IMG/VR virus record: IMGVR_UViG_3300025137_000225
Location: 1-27,381 of that record
Origin: a virus
Reading direction: 5' to 3' (one strand)
Length of the DNA stretch: 27,381 bases
Position 1 is the stretch's first letter, and every line of letters starts with the position of its first letter. Below are positions 10,914-17,995 of this stretch, in pieces. A program made the translations under genes and the position numbers. The notes beneath the pieces are model-generated. The model saw only the letters and a list, made by a program, of their open reading frames with translations, was not told where the DNA came from and did no database searches.

Positions 10914-11319
10914 TTATTTATTTTCAAACTATTTGCTTGTATGACATCATTCTTATGATGACATACATATCAATAAAGAATGACCTCTTGGGAATCCTCA
11001 TAAATAGTTTCTTCTTGGAAAAAAAATACTTTACATAAATGATATGCGTGAGCGCTTTAGCGAACCCCTACCCCTTTGGCAAACGTCCGGACTATAATCC
11101 GTCAGCTGGAACATCATGATGATGATGATACTTGTCATTGGATATTTTATCCTTGACCTCTTGGGAAACATAAAATTAGAGGTATTGATATGTTCTTACA
11201 TATCACGTAATTATTGAACTCATCCGTTGAGTTTAATGATTACTCCATTCAAGAAGTACATTATGGTACAGATTATGTTTCGATTGAAACTAACCTAAAT
11301 AAACTCTTGTGTTTTAGTT

Positions 11320-11386
11320 CTCGCAAACAACTGGTATGAACGACCAATGCGTCAGCAAGGGTAGTGAATATCAGTTCGTTTGTGAG
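11320..11386 (+). other. Imperfect long stem-loop in the terminase leader
   Basis: CTCGCAAACAACTG (11320-11333) pairs with CAGTTCGTTTGTGAG (11372-11386) with one mismatch and one bulge around a 38-base loop. It is the longest stem in the leader and lies about 70 bases upstream of the putative sigma-70 promoter, so it might belong to a transcript that starts further left. Confidence 0.35.
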
Positions 11387-11449
11387 TTCTTGGCATTCAC
11401 ATGAAATCGAAAACTGCATATTATTTTGTGTAATAACAAGGAGTTATAT

Positions 11450-11462
11450 AATGTGAATTGAC
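11450..11462 (+). promoter_or_regulatory. Rightward repeat motif, copy 2 (AATGTGAATTGAC)
   Basis: Identical over 13 bases to the copy at 5733-5745. It overlaps the -35 of the promoter called just downstream and includes an ATG-TGA pair preceded by AAGGAG. Confidence 0.5.
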
Positions 11463-11488
11463 GTGTATTTTGAGAGATGCTCTATATA
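11458..11488 (+). promoter_or_regulatory. Sigma-70-type promoter for the terminase-virion unit
   Basis: TTGACG (11458-11463), a 17-base spacer, then TCTATATA (11481-11488), which gives TCTATA at optimal spacing or TATATA at 19 bases. It ends about 45 bases before the terS start. Confidence 0.6.
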
Positions 11489-11534
11489 GATAACACTTAC
11501 GCAGATTGAAATAGTTTAAGGAATGTTGATAGTA

Positions 11535-11972
11535 ATGAGTAACGTAAAAGCAAATCCTGAACAAGCAAGTAAATATAAACGTGGTGTTGTGCCAATGGAA
11601 GAGATTACATTATCATCAACCACAATACGTATTAATCACCCTAAAGTAACCGACCAACAAGCTGAATTGGTACATGCGGTGTTGCATGATGGTTGCAACG
11701 TAACCGAAGCAAGTAGACGGATAGGTGCGAACAAAGCTTGGGCGTGGAGAACGGCACAAAAGCAACACGTTATGGAGTATCGTAAAGAGTTAGCGTTAAG
11801 TGTGTTGGGTTGGCATGGTAGTCAAGCATTGGCAACTATGGTATCATTACTCGAACACAAGTCGGGGAACGTAAGACTAGAAGCCAGTCGTGACTTGATG
11901 GACAGAGCTGGTATCAGAAGCGAACCTGTTAGACCAACTACAGCAGTGCAGATAAACTTTGGTGTAGACTAG
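11535..11972 (+). CDS. terS: Terminase small subunit
   Basis: A 145-residue protein from MSNVKANPEQ. The ATG at 11535 is preferred because AAGGA lies 11 bases before it; an in-frame ATG at 11523 touches the AAGGA. It has an N-terminal helix-turn-helix region (VTDQQAELVHAVLHDGCNVTEASRRIGANKAWAWRTAQ) for DNA recognition, followed by LALSVLGWHGSQALATMVSLLEHKSGNVRLEASRDLMDRAG, the oligomerisation-type helical block common in small terminases, and a short tail (VQINFGVD). It would recognise the packaging site and load the large subunit encoded just downstream. Its GC is high for the window (59 of 120 on 11641-11760), unlike the virion genes. Confidence 0.78.
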   Translation: MSNVKANPEQASKYKRGVVPMEEITLSSTTIRINHPKVTDQQAELVHAVLHDGCNVTEASRRIGANKAWAWRTAQKQHVMEYRKELALSVLGWHGSQALATMVSLLEHKSGNVRLEASRDLMDRAGIRSEPVRPTTAVQINFGVD

Positions 11973-11987
11973 AAGGAATGTAGAGTG

Positions 11988-12044
11988 AACAATAGAAGTA
12001 GGGGGGACCCTTTTGAGGAGATGCGTATACGAAGGTGGGTTTAA
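11988..12044 (+). CDS. Possible 18-residue peptide between terminase genes
   Basis: A GTG-initiated frame starting MNNRSRGDPFEEMRIRRW and ending in TAA, in the 126-base gap between terS and the next gene, with AAGGAATG just before it. It is very short and may be chance. It is reported because the gap is otherwise empty and the reading ends well before the next binding site. Confidence 0.2.
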   Translation, partial: NNRSRGDPFEEMRIRRWV

Positions 12045-12098
12045 AAAACTGGCCTTGAATACTTATAAACCTATAACACAAGCGTGAGGAGTTAAAAA

Positions 12099-12290
12099 AT
12101 GTCATTTCTACAATCACTCAATCCAAGAGATCATAGAAGACTACGTGAAATTATTTTTGGAATCCATATGAAAAATTATCCCAAGGAACATTTTAATATA
12201 CGAGAAGCGGATAAGTTAATAGAGAGTATAGGGCCTGAAGTGGCGCAAGAATTAATTAAAAGGGGTGTGGACACACATAGTGTTGAATGA
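12099..12290 (+). CDS. Hypothetical protein between the terminase subunits
   Basis: A 63-residue protein (MSFLQSLNPRDHRRLREIIF...YPKEHFNIREADKLIESIGPEVAQELIKRGVD), helical with a basic N-terminal half and an acidic C-terminal half. GAGGAG precedes the ATG. It overlaps the TerL start by four bases (ATGA), so it is co-translated with the packaging motor. Short proteins of this kind occur beside podovirus terminases, but no function is known to me. Confidence 0.65.
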   Translation: MSFLQSLNPRDHRRLREIIFGIHMKNYPKEHFNIREADKLIESIGPEVAQELIKRGVDTHSVE

Positions 12291-13822
12291 AAATAGATTA
12301 TAAACCACCAGGATTAGTTGCTAAAAAATTTATGAAGTCCGATAACTTTGTACGAGGATTACGAGGCCCTGTCGGTAGTGGTAAGAGTGTGGCCTGTTGT
12401 TTTGAAATCATGCGTAAATCCTGTTCCCAGCAGATAGATAAAAAAGGATTACGAAGAAGTAGATGGGCTGTTATTAGAAATACGAATCCTCAATTAAAAA
12501 CCACAACTATTAAGACATGGAGGGATTGGTTTGGTGATGATATGGGCAAGTTTAATTGGTCGCCACCTTATACCCATCACATGCGATTTGCTTTGCCTGA
12601 TAAATCTGTTGTTGAAGCCGAAATTATTTTTTTAGCTCTGGATAATCAATCGGATGTTAAGAAACTATTGTCTTTAGAGTTAACAGGTTTGTGGATTAAT
12701 GAAGCACGAGAGATCCCAAAGTCTATTGTTGATGCGTGTACTATGAGAGTAGGTCGTTTTCCTTCTATGAAAGATGGTGGGCCGAGTTGGTCAGGTGTTA
12801 TCATGGACACAAACTCACCAGATGAAACGCATTGGTGGGGAATTATGTCTGGAGAAGTGCCAACCCCTGAATATATTACAGATGAAGAGAAATTAACGTT
12901 AATTAAGCCTGATGATTGGCAATTTTATACACAACCTGGCGCAATGGTAGAAAAAACTAATAAAGAAGGAGCGTTAGAAGGCTATGAAATTAATAAAAAC
13001 AGAGAAAACGGTGATAATTTAAAAGATGACTATTATAATAAGATTATTTTAGGAAAAAGTCGCCCTTGGGTTAAAGTTTATGTCTTAAATAAATATCAAA
13101 CGTTAATGGATGGCAAATCTGTCTATCCTATGTTTAAATTAGAAACACATGTTGCAAGTTCTCCTATAAAAGCCACATCAGGAGAAATTTTAGTAGGTAT
13201 AGATTTTGGTAGAACCCCTGCCGCTGTATTTTGCCAACAGAGTATGGGTGGTAAATGGAAAATCCTGCATGAATTAATTGCTAATGATATGGGAGCTACA
13301 CGTTTTTCTGAAGTACTAAAACATGAAATATCACGACAAGGATGGTCTGATAATGAAATAAAATTTATCGGAGATCCTGCTGGAAATCAAATGGCGCAAA
13401 CTGATGAACATACGCCATTCATGATCCTGCGAGCTAATGGCATTCCTGCTGTTCCTGCTACAACAAACGACCCCATGTTGCGAGTAGAAGCTGTAGAAAA
13501 TGTATTAAATCGTATGGTAGAAGGTAATGCCGCTCTTCAAATATCCCCCACCTGTACTACAATTATTGCAGGATTTGAAGGCGGCTATCAGTTTAGACGC
13601 ATGCAAGTAGTAGGTCAGGAAAAATATGATGAAAGACCTAACAAAAATAGATTTTCTCATATACATGATGCTTTACAATATGCTGTTATAGGTGGTGGTG
13701 AAGGTCGTAGAGTTACATCAGGCAATGCACTAAAAGCTAAATCTTTTGTTGTGCAAAGAAATTTTAATCCTTTTGGAAAAAATCGTGGAAGAAAAGTGGC
13801 TAGTATGTTTCGTAGAATCTAA
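12287..13822 (+). CDS. terL: Terminase large subunit
   Basis: A 511-residue packaging motor with both domains visible. In the ATPase, Walker A is RGPVGSGKS (26-34), and Walker B lies in LELTGLWINEARE (about 130-142) with the catalytic glutamate E139. In the RNase H-like nuclease, VGIDFGRTPAAVF (about residue 303 onward) gives the first metal-binding aspartate, IGDPAGN (about 362) the second block, and HIHDALQYAV (about 460) the last aspartate. The protein translocates DNA through the portal and cuts the concatemer. GLWINEARE and IDFGRTPAA are typical of podovirus-type large terminases. The C-terminal basic tail (KNRGRKVASMFRRI) is usual. It probably overlaps the next gene. Confidence 0.95.
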   Translation: MKIDYKPPGLVAKKFMKSDNFVRGLRGPVGSGKSVACCFEIMRKSCSQQIDKKGLRRSRWAVIRNTNPQLKTTTIKTWRDWFGDDMGKFNWSPPYTHHMRFALPDKSVVEAEIIFLALDNQSDVKKLLSLELTGLWINEAREIPKSIVDACTMRVGRFPSMKDGGPSWSGVIMDTNSPDETHWWGIMSGEVPTPEYITDEEKLTLIKPDDWQFYTQPGAMVEKTNKEGALEGYEINKNRENGDNLKDDYYNKIILGKSRPWVKVYVLNKYQTLMDGKSVYPMFKLETHVASSPIKATSGEILVGIDFGRTPAAVFCQQSMGGKWKILHELIANDMGATRFSEVLKHEISRQGWSDNEIKFIGDPAGNQMAQTDEHTPFMILRANGIPAVPATTNDPMLRVEAVENVLNRMVEGNAALQISPTCTTIIAGFEGGYQFRRMQVVGQEKYDERPNKNRFSHIHDALQYAVIGGGEGRRVTSGNALKAKSFVVQRNFNPFGKNRGRKVASMFRRI

Positions 13823-14189
13823 AAGCTGGGGATGGTGGAATGTTTTTACTATGTTCCGCAAAAAATTTTCTCATACTTTTGCTTTACGTTTTAATTCTTT
13901 AACACAAACTTGGATATTGTTTGAATGGTCATCTAAAGGATTAATTGTTGACACAGTACCAAGAGATTATGTAGCGTGCATGATAAAAGAATTAAAAGAT
14001 AATGGTGTTGTATTGGAAATAGAAAAAAAACCTCATCCTATTAGCTTGCCTATGATTCCATTATATTGTGTTAGCCCTATTCGACATTTGTGTGGTATAA
14101 AAAAATTATGTATAACTCCATATTCTTTGTATTGTGAATTGCAAAAGAATGGCGGAGTGTTCAAGTTTGGTACAGAAAATAATATTTAA
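13785..14189 (+). CDS. Hypothetical phage protein after TerL
   Basis: The strongly protein-like part starts with CFVESKSWGWWNVFT, before any ATG, so the start must be a non-ATG codon inside the TerL end. GTG at 13785, with GGA eight bases upstream, gives 134 residues; TTG at 13746 is an alternative. The pattern VES-WGWWN-F...F-H-FAL-F......W-LFEWSSKGL is one I associate with small proteins beside podovirus terminase and portal genes, but no function is known to me. The C-terminal part is cysteine-rich (VSPIRHLCGIKKLC), which could mean metal binding or disulphides. Confidence 0.6.
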   Translation: MEEKWLVCFVESKSWGWWNVFTMFRKKFSHTFALRFNSLTQTWILFEWSSKGLIVDTVPRDYVACMIKELKDNGVVLEIEKKPHPISLPMIPLYCVSPIRHLCGIKKLCITPYSLYCELQKNGGVFKFGTENNI

Positions 14190-14207
14190 CAATTAAGGAG
14201 CATTCCT

Positions 14208-14465
14208 ATGGGAAGCATATTTAATCCAAAACCAAAAAGAGATGATAGCGCAGAACGTTTGCAGAAACAATTAGAAAGCGAACGTGCTGAAAGATTAGCT
14301 CTTGATAATCAAAATGCAGCAGATGCGGCTGAAAAAAGAAAACAACGTTATGGCTATTCTTCATTAATGGGAGAAGGTTCTAGCTATTCTGGTTTTACTG
14401 GAAGCGCAGATAAACAAGGTAAGAAAACTAAAACTCGTAGTCTTGGTGGAGGTGGAGCAGTTTAA
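14208..14465 (+). CDS. Small protein upstream of the portal
   Basis: An 85-residue protein with a basic N-terminus (MGSIFNPKPKRDD), a charged coiled-coil middle (AERLQKQLESERAERLALDNQNAADAAEKRKQR) and a glycine/serine-rich end (SLGGGGAV). Low-complexity proteins of this sort, sometimes ending in poly-glycine, are found just before the portal in related phages and may be minor virion components. It has a strong AAGGAG site and its stop overlaps the portal start (TAATG). Confidence 0.65.
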   Translation: MGSIFNPKPKRDDSAERLQKQLESERAERLALDNQNAADAAEKRKQRYGYSSLMGEGSSYSGFTGSADKQGKKTKTRSLGGGGAV

Positions 14466-16096
14466 TGGCATCAATTCTTCCTCGTACTGATCCAAATCCA
14501 GAAGCACCTACTAATCCTCAACAAAACACTTTGTATGAAAGTACAATGAAAATGTTTAAGGAAGCTAAAGCACGTAGGGATAATTGGGTAAGTACTTGGG
14601 ATGAAATTAATGATTACGTATTGCCTGGTCGAGAAGGATTTTTTGATTCTAATACAGGAAGTCAATCTTATGGTGATAAACGTACAGATTTAATTTATGA
14701 TGAAACGGCTGTTGTTGGTGTACCAAGATTTGCATCACGATTACAACTAGGATTTTTTCCACCAAATGGCAGAGCATTTAGATTAATGCCTGGGCCTGAA
14801 TATCCTGGTAATGTTCGTAGTCAAAAAATAATGGCTGAATTAGATAATGCAACAGATCTAATACATGAAGGATTACGTAACAGTAATTTCAATTCTGAAT
14901 TACATGAAGGTCTACAAGACTTAGGCATAGGCACAATGAATATGATTTGTGAGCCTGGGCGTTTTGTAGGAGATTTAAAATTTACTGCTGTTCCTGCAAC
15001 ACATGTTGCATTATTGTCAGCAAAAGGTGATGAAGTTGGTTGCTGGTTTCATTGGCGTAATGATTTACCATTAAGAGATTTACAACAAACCTACCCTCAT
15101 TTTAAATTAACAAAATTAATAATTGAAGATATAAAACGTAATCCTGATAAAAAAATTAAGATTATTGAAGCGACTATGGTTAATAAAGATAAACCATTTG
15201 AAGATTCTTGGATTAAAGTATGTATATCAGAAACACATAAAACAGTTTTATATCAAACAGAATATTTAGGCGCAGGAAGTAATCCTTGGATTTCAACACG
15301 TTGGTCTAAATCAGGTTTTGAAGTTTGGGGTAGAGGGCCTATCTTACAAGCTATGCCAGCCATTAAAACATTAAATTTAACAGTTAAGCTTATTTTAGAA
15401 AACGCTGAAATGGCAATAGCTGGAGCATATTTGTATGATGATGATGGTGTCTTTAATCCTGAAAACATTATATTACAACCTGGCACTTTTGTTCCTAGAG
15501 CAAGTGGCAGTAAGATTGAACCTTTAACTTCTCCATCACGTTTTGATGTAGCGCAATTAGTATTAGAAGAACAAAGACGTAATGTAAGAAAAGCGTTGTT
15601 TATTGATGAGCTAGATCGTGAAGGAGCTAAAACTCCATTGAGTGCAACAGAAGTTTCTCAAAGATTAGCAGAAGTTGCTAGAGATATGGGTGCTGTAGCA
15701 GGGCGTATGCAAAGAGAATTTCTACAACCTTTAGTTAATCGTATTGTATTCTTATATACAGAAATGGGTTTATTAGATTTACCTCGTATAGATGGTAGAC
15801 AAATACGTGTAGTACCAGCTAGTCCATTATTAAGAGCGCAAGATTTTCAAGACATATCTGATTTTAGTCGTTTTAATGAAACTATAATGGGTTCATTTGG
15901 ACAACAAATGTCAATGTTATTAATGAATAGAGAGCGTACTGTTAAATGGTTAGCTTCTAAATTTGGTATTGATGAAGATTTGTTAAATACTCCAGAAGAG
16001 TTACAAGCTGAAGTAGAACAAGCACAAAATGTAATGCAACAAGCGCAGGGCGCACAAGGTGGACAACCACCAGGCCAAGGAGGGCCGCCACAATAA
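14465..16096 (+). CDS. Portal (head-tail connector), T7 gp8-like
   Basis: A 543-residue protein matching the podovirus head-to-tail connector family. The N-terminus has KARRDNWVSTWDEINDYVLPG followed by DLIYDETAVVGVPRFASRLQLGFFPPNGRAFRL, the family's hallmark (WxE...Y.LP, then the helix before LTPPG/FFPPN). The middle has VWGRGPILQAMPAIKTLNLTVKLILENAEMAIAGAYL and the pattern TATEVSQRLAEVARDMGAVAGRMQREFLQPLVNRI. The C-terminus is rich in Q, G and P. Twelve copies would form the ring at the packaging vertex, docking TerL during filling and the tail afterwards. Length agrees with T7-like connectors (about 535). Confidence 0.93.
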   Translation: MASILPRTDPNPEAPTNPQQNTLYESTMKMFKEAKARRDNWVSTWDEINDYVLPGREGFFDSNTGSQSYGDKRTDLIYDETAVVGVPRFASRLQLGFFPPNGRAFRLMPGPEYPGNVRSQKIMAELDNATDLIHEGLRNSNFNSELHEGLQDLGIGTMNMICEPGRFVGDLKFTAVPATHVALLSAKGDEVGCWFHWRNDLPLRDLQQTYPHFKLTKLIIEDIKRNPDKKIKIIEATMVNKDKPFEDSWIKVCISETHKTVLYQTEYLGAGSNPWISTRWSKSGFEVWGRGPILQAMPAIKTLNLTVKLILENAEMAIAGAYLYDDDGVFNPENIILQPGTFVPRASGSKIEPLTSPSRFDVAQLVLEEQRRNVRKALFIDELDREGAKTPLSATEVSQRLAEVARDMGAVAGRMQREFLQPLVNRIVFLYTEMGLLDLPRIDGRQIRVVPASPLLRAQDFQDISDFSRFNETIMGSFGQQMSMLLMNRERTVKWLASKFGIDEDLLNTPEELQAEVEQAQNVMQQAQGAQGGQPPGQGGPPQ

Positions 16097-16374
16097 TGGT
16101 AGCAAAAAGATTTCAAAATCCTAAAGGTGGATTAAACGAAGCAGGTAGAAAACACTTTGAAAACAAAGATGGTGGTAATTTAAAGTCACCACAAAAAACA
16201 GGCACAGGTCCTCGTAGAGTAAGTTTTGCCGCACGTTTCGGTGGCATGGCAGGAGGTATGAAAAAAGATAATGGAGAACCAAGTCGTTTAGCATTAGCTT
16301 TAAGAGCTTGGGGTTTTAGAAATAAAGAAAGTGCAAGAAACTTTGCTAACAAACACAAAAAGAAAGATGCTTAA
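16096..16374 (+). CDS. Conserved phage protein of the GGLNEAGR type
   Basis: A 92-residue basic protein with NPKGGLNEAGRKHFENKDGGNLKSP (8-32), then RRVSFAARFGGMAG (40-53) and SRLALALRAWGFRNKESARNFA (63-84). This K-GGLN-x-AGR...GG-LK-P...PRRVSF-AR....RL-L-LRAWG pattern is known to me from phage proteins of the DUF6321 type, encoded near portal or capsid genes; no function is established. High charge and the location between portal and scaffold suggest a minor virion or DNA-associated protein. Start and stop both overlap neighbours (TAATG). Confidence 0.7.
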   Translation: MVAKRFQNPKGGLNEAGRKHFENKDGGNLKSPQKTGTGPRRVSFAARFGGMAGGMKKDNGEPSRLALALRAWGFRNKESARNFANKHKKKDA

Positions 16375-16637
16375 TGGTAACTAAAAATAATACTGTTAGT
16401 TCTTGTGATGGATTTCAATATACAAAAGATGCTGAAAGCAAACTTAATGGTACAGCAGTTAGAGTATTTGAAACAGATAGCGGATCTGAATTTCTTCGTT
16501 ATTTAGAAAACATTACTATAAACAATATTAACGGATCTGCTATAGATGAAAGTTCTTTAAAACATATTGAAGGACAACGTTGGATTGTAGGTATTATTAA
16601 ACGCCGATTATTTTTAGGAAAACAGGAAAAATCATAA
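16374..16637 (+). CDS. Hypothetical protein
   Basis: An 87-residue protein with a mixed alpha/beta look (SKLNGTAVRVFETDSGSEFLRYLENITI, then SLKHIEGQRWIVGIIKRRLFLG) and a basic end. No family recognised. It is coupled on both sides by TAATG overlaps within the portal-to-scaffold cluster. Confidence 0.6.
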   Translation: MVTKNNTVSSCDGFQYTKDAESKLNGTAVRVFETDSGSEFLRYLENITINNINGSAIDESSLKHIEGQRWIVGIIKRRLFLGKQEKS

Positions 16638-16786
16638 TGGCATTTACATTAAAACAAAAAGCAACTTTAAGAAAACATGCTTCTCATCATTCTACAAAAC
16701 ATATGAAAGCAATGAAACTAGCTATGAACAAAGGAACAAGTTTTACAAAAGCACATAAAAGTGCATTAAAAAAGGTAGGTAAATAA
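16637..16786 (+). CDS. Very basic small protein
   Basis: A 49-residue protein beginning MAFTLKQKATLRKHASHHST, with histidine/lysine clusters and a C-terminal TSFTKAHKSALKKVGK. The pattern (LK-KQK-LKKH-KHH-KKHM...MKKG-SFT-AHK-A-KK-GK) is one I associate with other phage genomes near structural genes. Its charge suggests nucleic-acid binding. The ATG overlaps the previous stop, and its own stop overlaps the next ATG. Confidence 0.65.
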   Translation: MAFTLKQKATLRKHASHHSTKHMKAMKLAMNKGTSFTKAHKSALKKVGK

Positions 16787-16830
16787 TGGCTAAACCAAAA
16801 CCCAAACCAAAACCCAAACCATCTTATTAG
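16786..16830 (+). CDS. Lys-Pro repeat micropeptide (14 residues)
   Basis: The frame MAKPKPKPKPKPSY starts on a TAATG overlap with the previous stop, and its own stop TAG begins the AGGAG ribosome binding site of the next gene. The KP dipeptide is repeated five times. The exact fit in a chain of coupled genes argues for translation, if only to couple the neighbours. A peptide this short cannot be confirmed from sequence. Confidence 0.4.
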   Translation: MAKPKPKPKPKPSY

Positions 16831-16840
16831 GAGATTATTA

Positions 16841-17062
16841 ATGAGTTTATATAAAAAAGCAAAAAAAACTATAGCGTTATCTAATAGAACAAGTAATGCT
16901 TTTCCAGGAGATACTATAGGACAGCACATTAAAAGAGTAAAAAAAATAGGTGCTATTCATAAAATGATAAATATGGAAAACTCTACTTCTAAAAGACCAG
17001 TACAGCCTACACCTAAAAAACAAAAACCAAATGCAGGTTTTAAAAGAGAAAAATTACTATAA
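16841..17062 (+). CDS. Small basic hypothetical protein
   Basis: A 73-residue protein (MSLYKKAKKTIALSNRTSNA...HIKRVKKIGAIHKMINM...KRPVQPTPKKQKPNAGFKREKLL), basic throughout and proline/lysine-rich at the end, probably partly disordered. It has a good AGGAG site. It completes the row of small basic proteins between portal and scaffold, which may bind packaged DNA or assist assembly. No family recognised. Confidence 0.6.
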   Translation: MSLYKKAKKTIALSNRTSNAFPGDTIGQHIKRVKKIGAIHKMINMENSTSKRPVQPTPKKQKPNAGFKREKLL

Positions 17063-17082
17063 ACCCAAAAAGGATATAACCC

Positions 17083-17835
17083 ATGAATGAAGAAGCTCAA
17101 GTAGAAACAGAAGTTGCATCAACAGAATCAGAAGCTCCTGCAACACCAGCAAGTGAAAGTGTTCAAGAAGTACAAGCAGATCGACCTGATTGGTTGCCTC
17201 AAAAATTTGAAAACCCAGAACAGTTATCTCATGCTTATGGTGAATTAGAAAAAAGACATTATCAGCGTACAGATGATTTAAAGAAAACTGTGGCAGAAGA
17301 AATGCAAGAAGAAGCGTTTGCTGATGTTCCAGAAGTTCCACAAGACTATAAAGTATCAGAAGATTTAGGTATGGAAATACCTGAAGATGACCCTATGTTG
17401 AATTGGTGGAAAGATCGCTCACATCAATTAGGATTAAGTGATAAAGAATTTAATGGATTTATAAAAGAATACCATGAAATGGCTAGTCAATCTGGCCCTA
17501 ATACAGAATTAGAAATACAAGCTTTAGGTGAATATGGAGAAAAAAGAGTAGAGCGTGTAAATGAATGGTTTAAATCTAATATGGAACAGGAAAATTATGA
17601 AGTGTTGTCACAAATGGCAATTACAGCTCCATTAATTAAATCTTTGGAAAATATTATGGAATTAGCTGGTCAACCTTCTGTATCTATACAAGATAACAAT
17701 GAATTAAAAGATAGCTTAACTAAAGATGATCTTAAAAACATGATGAAAGACCCAAGGTATTTTCAACAAAATGATCCTGTGTTTCGTCAAAAAGTTAAAG
17801 CTGGATTTGATCAATTAGCAAAAAGGCAAAATTAA
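17083..17835 (+). CDS. Capsid assembly scaffolding protein, T7 gp9-like
   Basis: A 250-residue acidic protein placed directly before the capsid gene. The N-terminal ~30 residues are E/A/S/T/P-rich and disordered. Then comes RPDWLPQKFENPEQLSHAYGELEK (34-57), the W-LP-KF-x-x-PE-LA-AY-ELEK motif of podovirus scaffolds, followed by helical stretches and a basic C-terminus (FRQKVKAGFDQLAKRQN) that would bind the capsid inner surface. Scaffold guides procapsid assembly and leaves before or during packaging. Length fits the family (about 250-300). Confidence 0.88.
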   Translation: MNEEAQVETEVASTESEAPATPASESVQEVQADRPDWLPQKFENPEQLSHAYGELEKRHYQRTDDLKKTVAEEMQEEAFADVPEVPQDYKVSEDLGMEIPEDDPMLNWWKDRSHQLGLSDKEFNGFIKEYHEMASQSGPNTELEIQALGEYGEKRVERVNEWFKSNMEQENYEVLSQMAITAPLIKSLENIMELAGQPSVSIQDNNELKDSLTKDDLKNMMKDPRYFQQNDPVFRQKVKAGFDQLAKRQN

Positions 17836-17840
17836 AAAGC

Positions 17841-17853
17841 AATGTGAATTGCC
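17841..17853 (+). promoter_or_regulatory. Rightward repeat motif, copy 3 (AATGTGAATTGCC)
   Basis: It matches copies 1 and 2 at 12 of 13 bases and lies in the 160-base leader of the capsid gene. The same leader repeats AATTGCCAA (17847-17855, 17897-17905) and GGATTAAC (17925-17932, 17948-17955), so it is probably a strong, controlled promoter or processed leader for capsid expression. Confidence 0.45.
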
Positions 17854-17995
17854 AAACCTTAGTTAAAAATACAAATATAAAGTGTTAAGCGGCCCAAATT
17901 GCCAACATTCAGAAGCCCAGAAATGGATTAACTTCAGATAGGCTTGAGGATTAACCGAGAAACAAACTTTTTTTAATTTTAACAAGGAGGCTTAA

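Larger units (their letters stand above)
10814..11522. other. 709-base intergenic control region with inverted and direct repeats
   Basis: No convincing gene on either strand. It separates a leftward unit (start 10813) from the rightward terminase-virion unit. It holds a near-perfect inverted repeat of ~23 bases (10845-10868 and 11109-11131, ATC/GAT-rich), direct repeats of TGACCTCTTGGGAA (10981-10994 and 11154-11167), a 10-base hairpin with one mismatch (10941-10964), a 7-base stem TGATATG/CATATCA (11186-11205), an imperfect 14-base stem (11320-11333 with 11372-11386), the palindrome GTCCGGAC (11085-11092) beside a TATAAT, and promoters at both ends. Such content fits an origin, a packaging (pac/cos) site before terS, or a long regulated leader. 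Confidence 0.6.

Noticed and set aside
10835-11038. A 67-codon rightward open frame in the control region
   Set aside because: No ribosome binding site, an odd composition (runs of I, L and C) caused by the ATC repeats, and an overlap with inverted and direct repeats. It looks like non-coding DNA read by chance.
11276-11291. TGTTTC-GATT-GAAACT as a second parS
   Set aside because: The outer half-sites resemble parS, but the central CACGTG core that ParB needs is lost. Five-base arms are expected by chance in AT-rich DNA.
15847-16358. Leftward open frames opposite the portal end and the GGLNEAGR protein
   Set aside because: Cysteine/proline- and lysine-rich readings arise from the antisense of the Q/G/P-rich portal tail and a basic protein; no ribosome sites, and they are opposite strongly supported genes.
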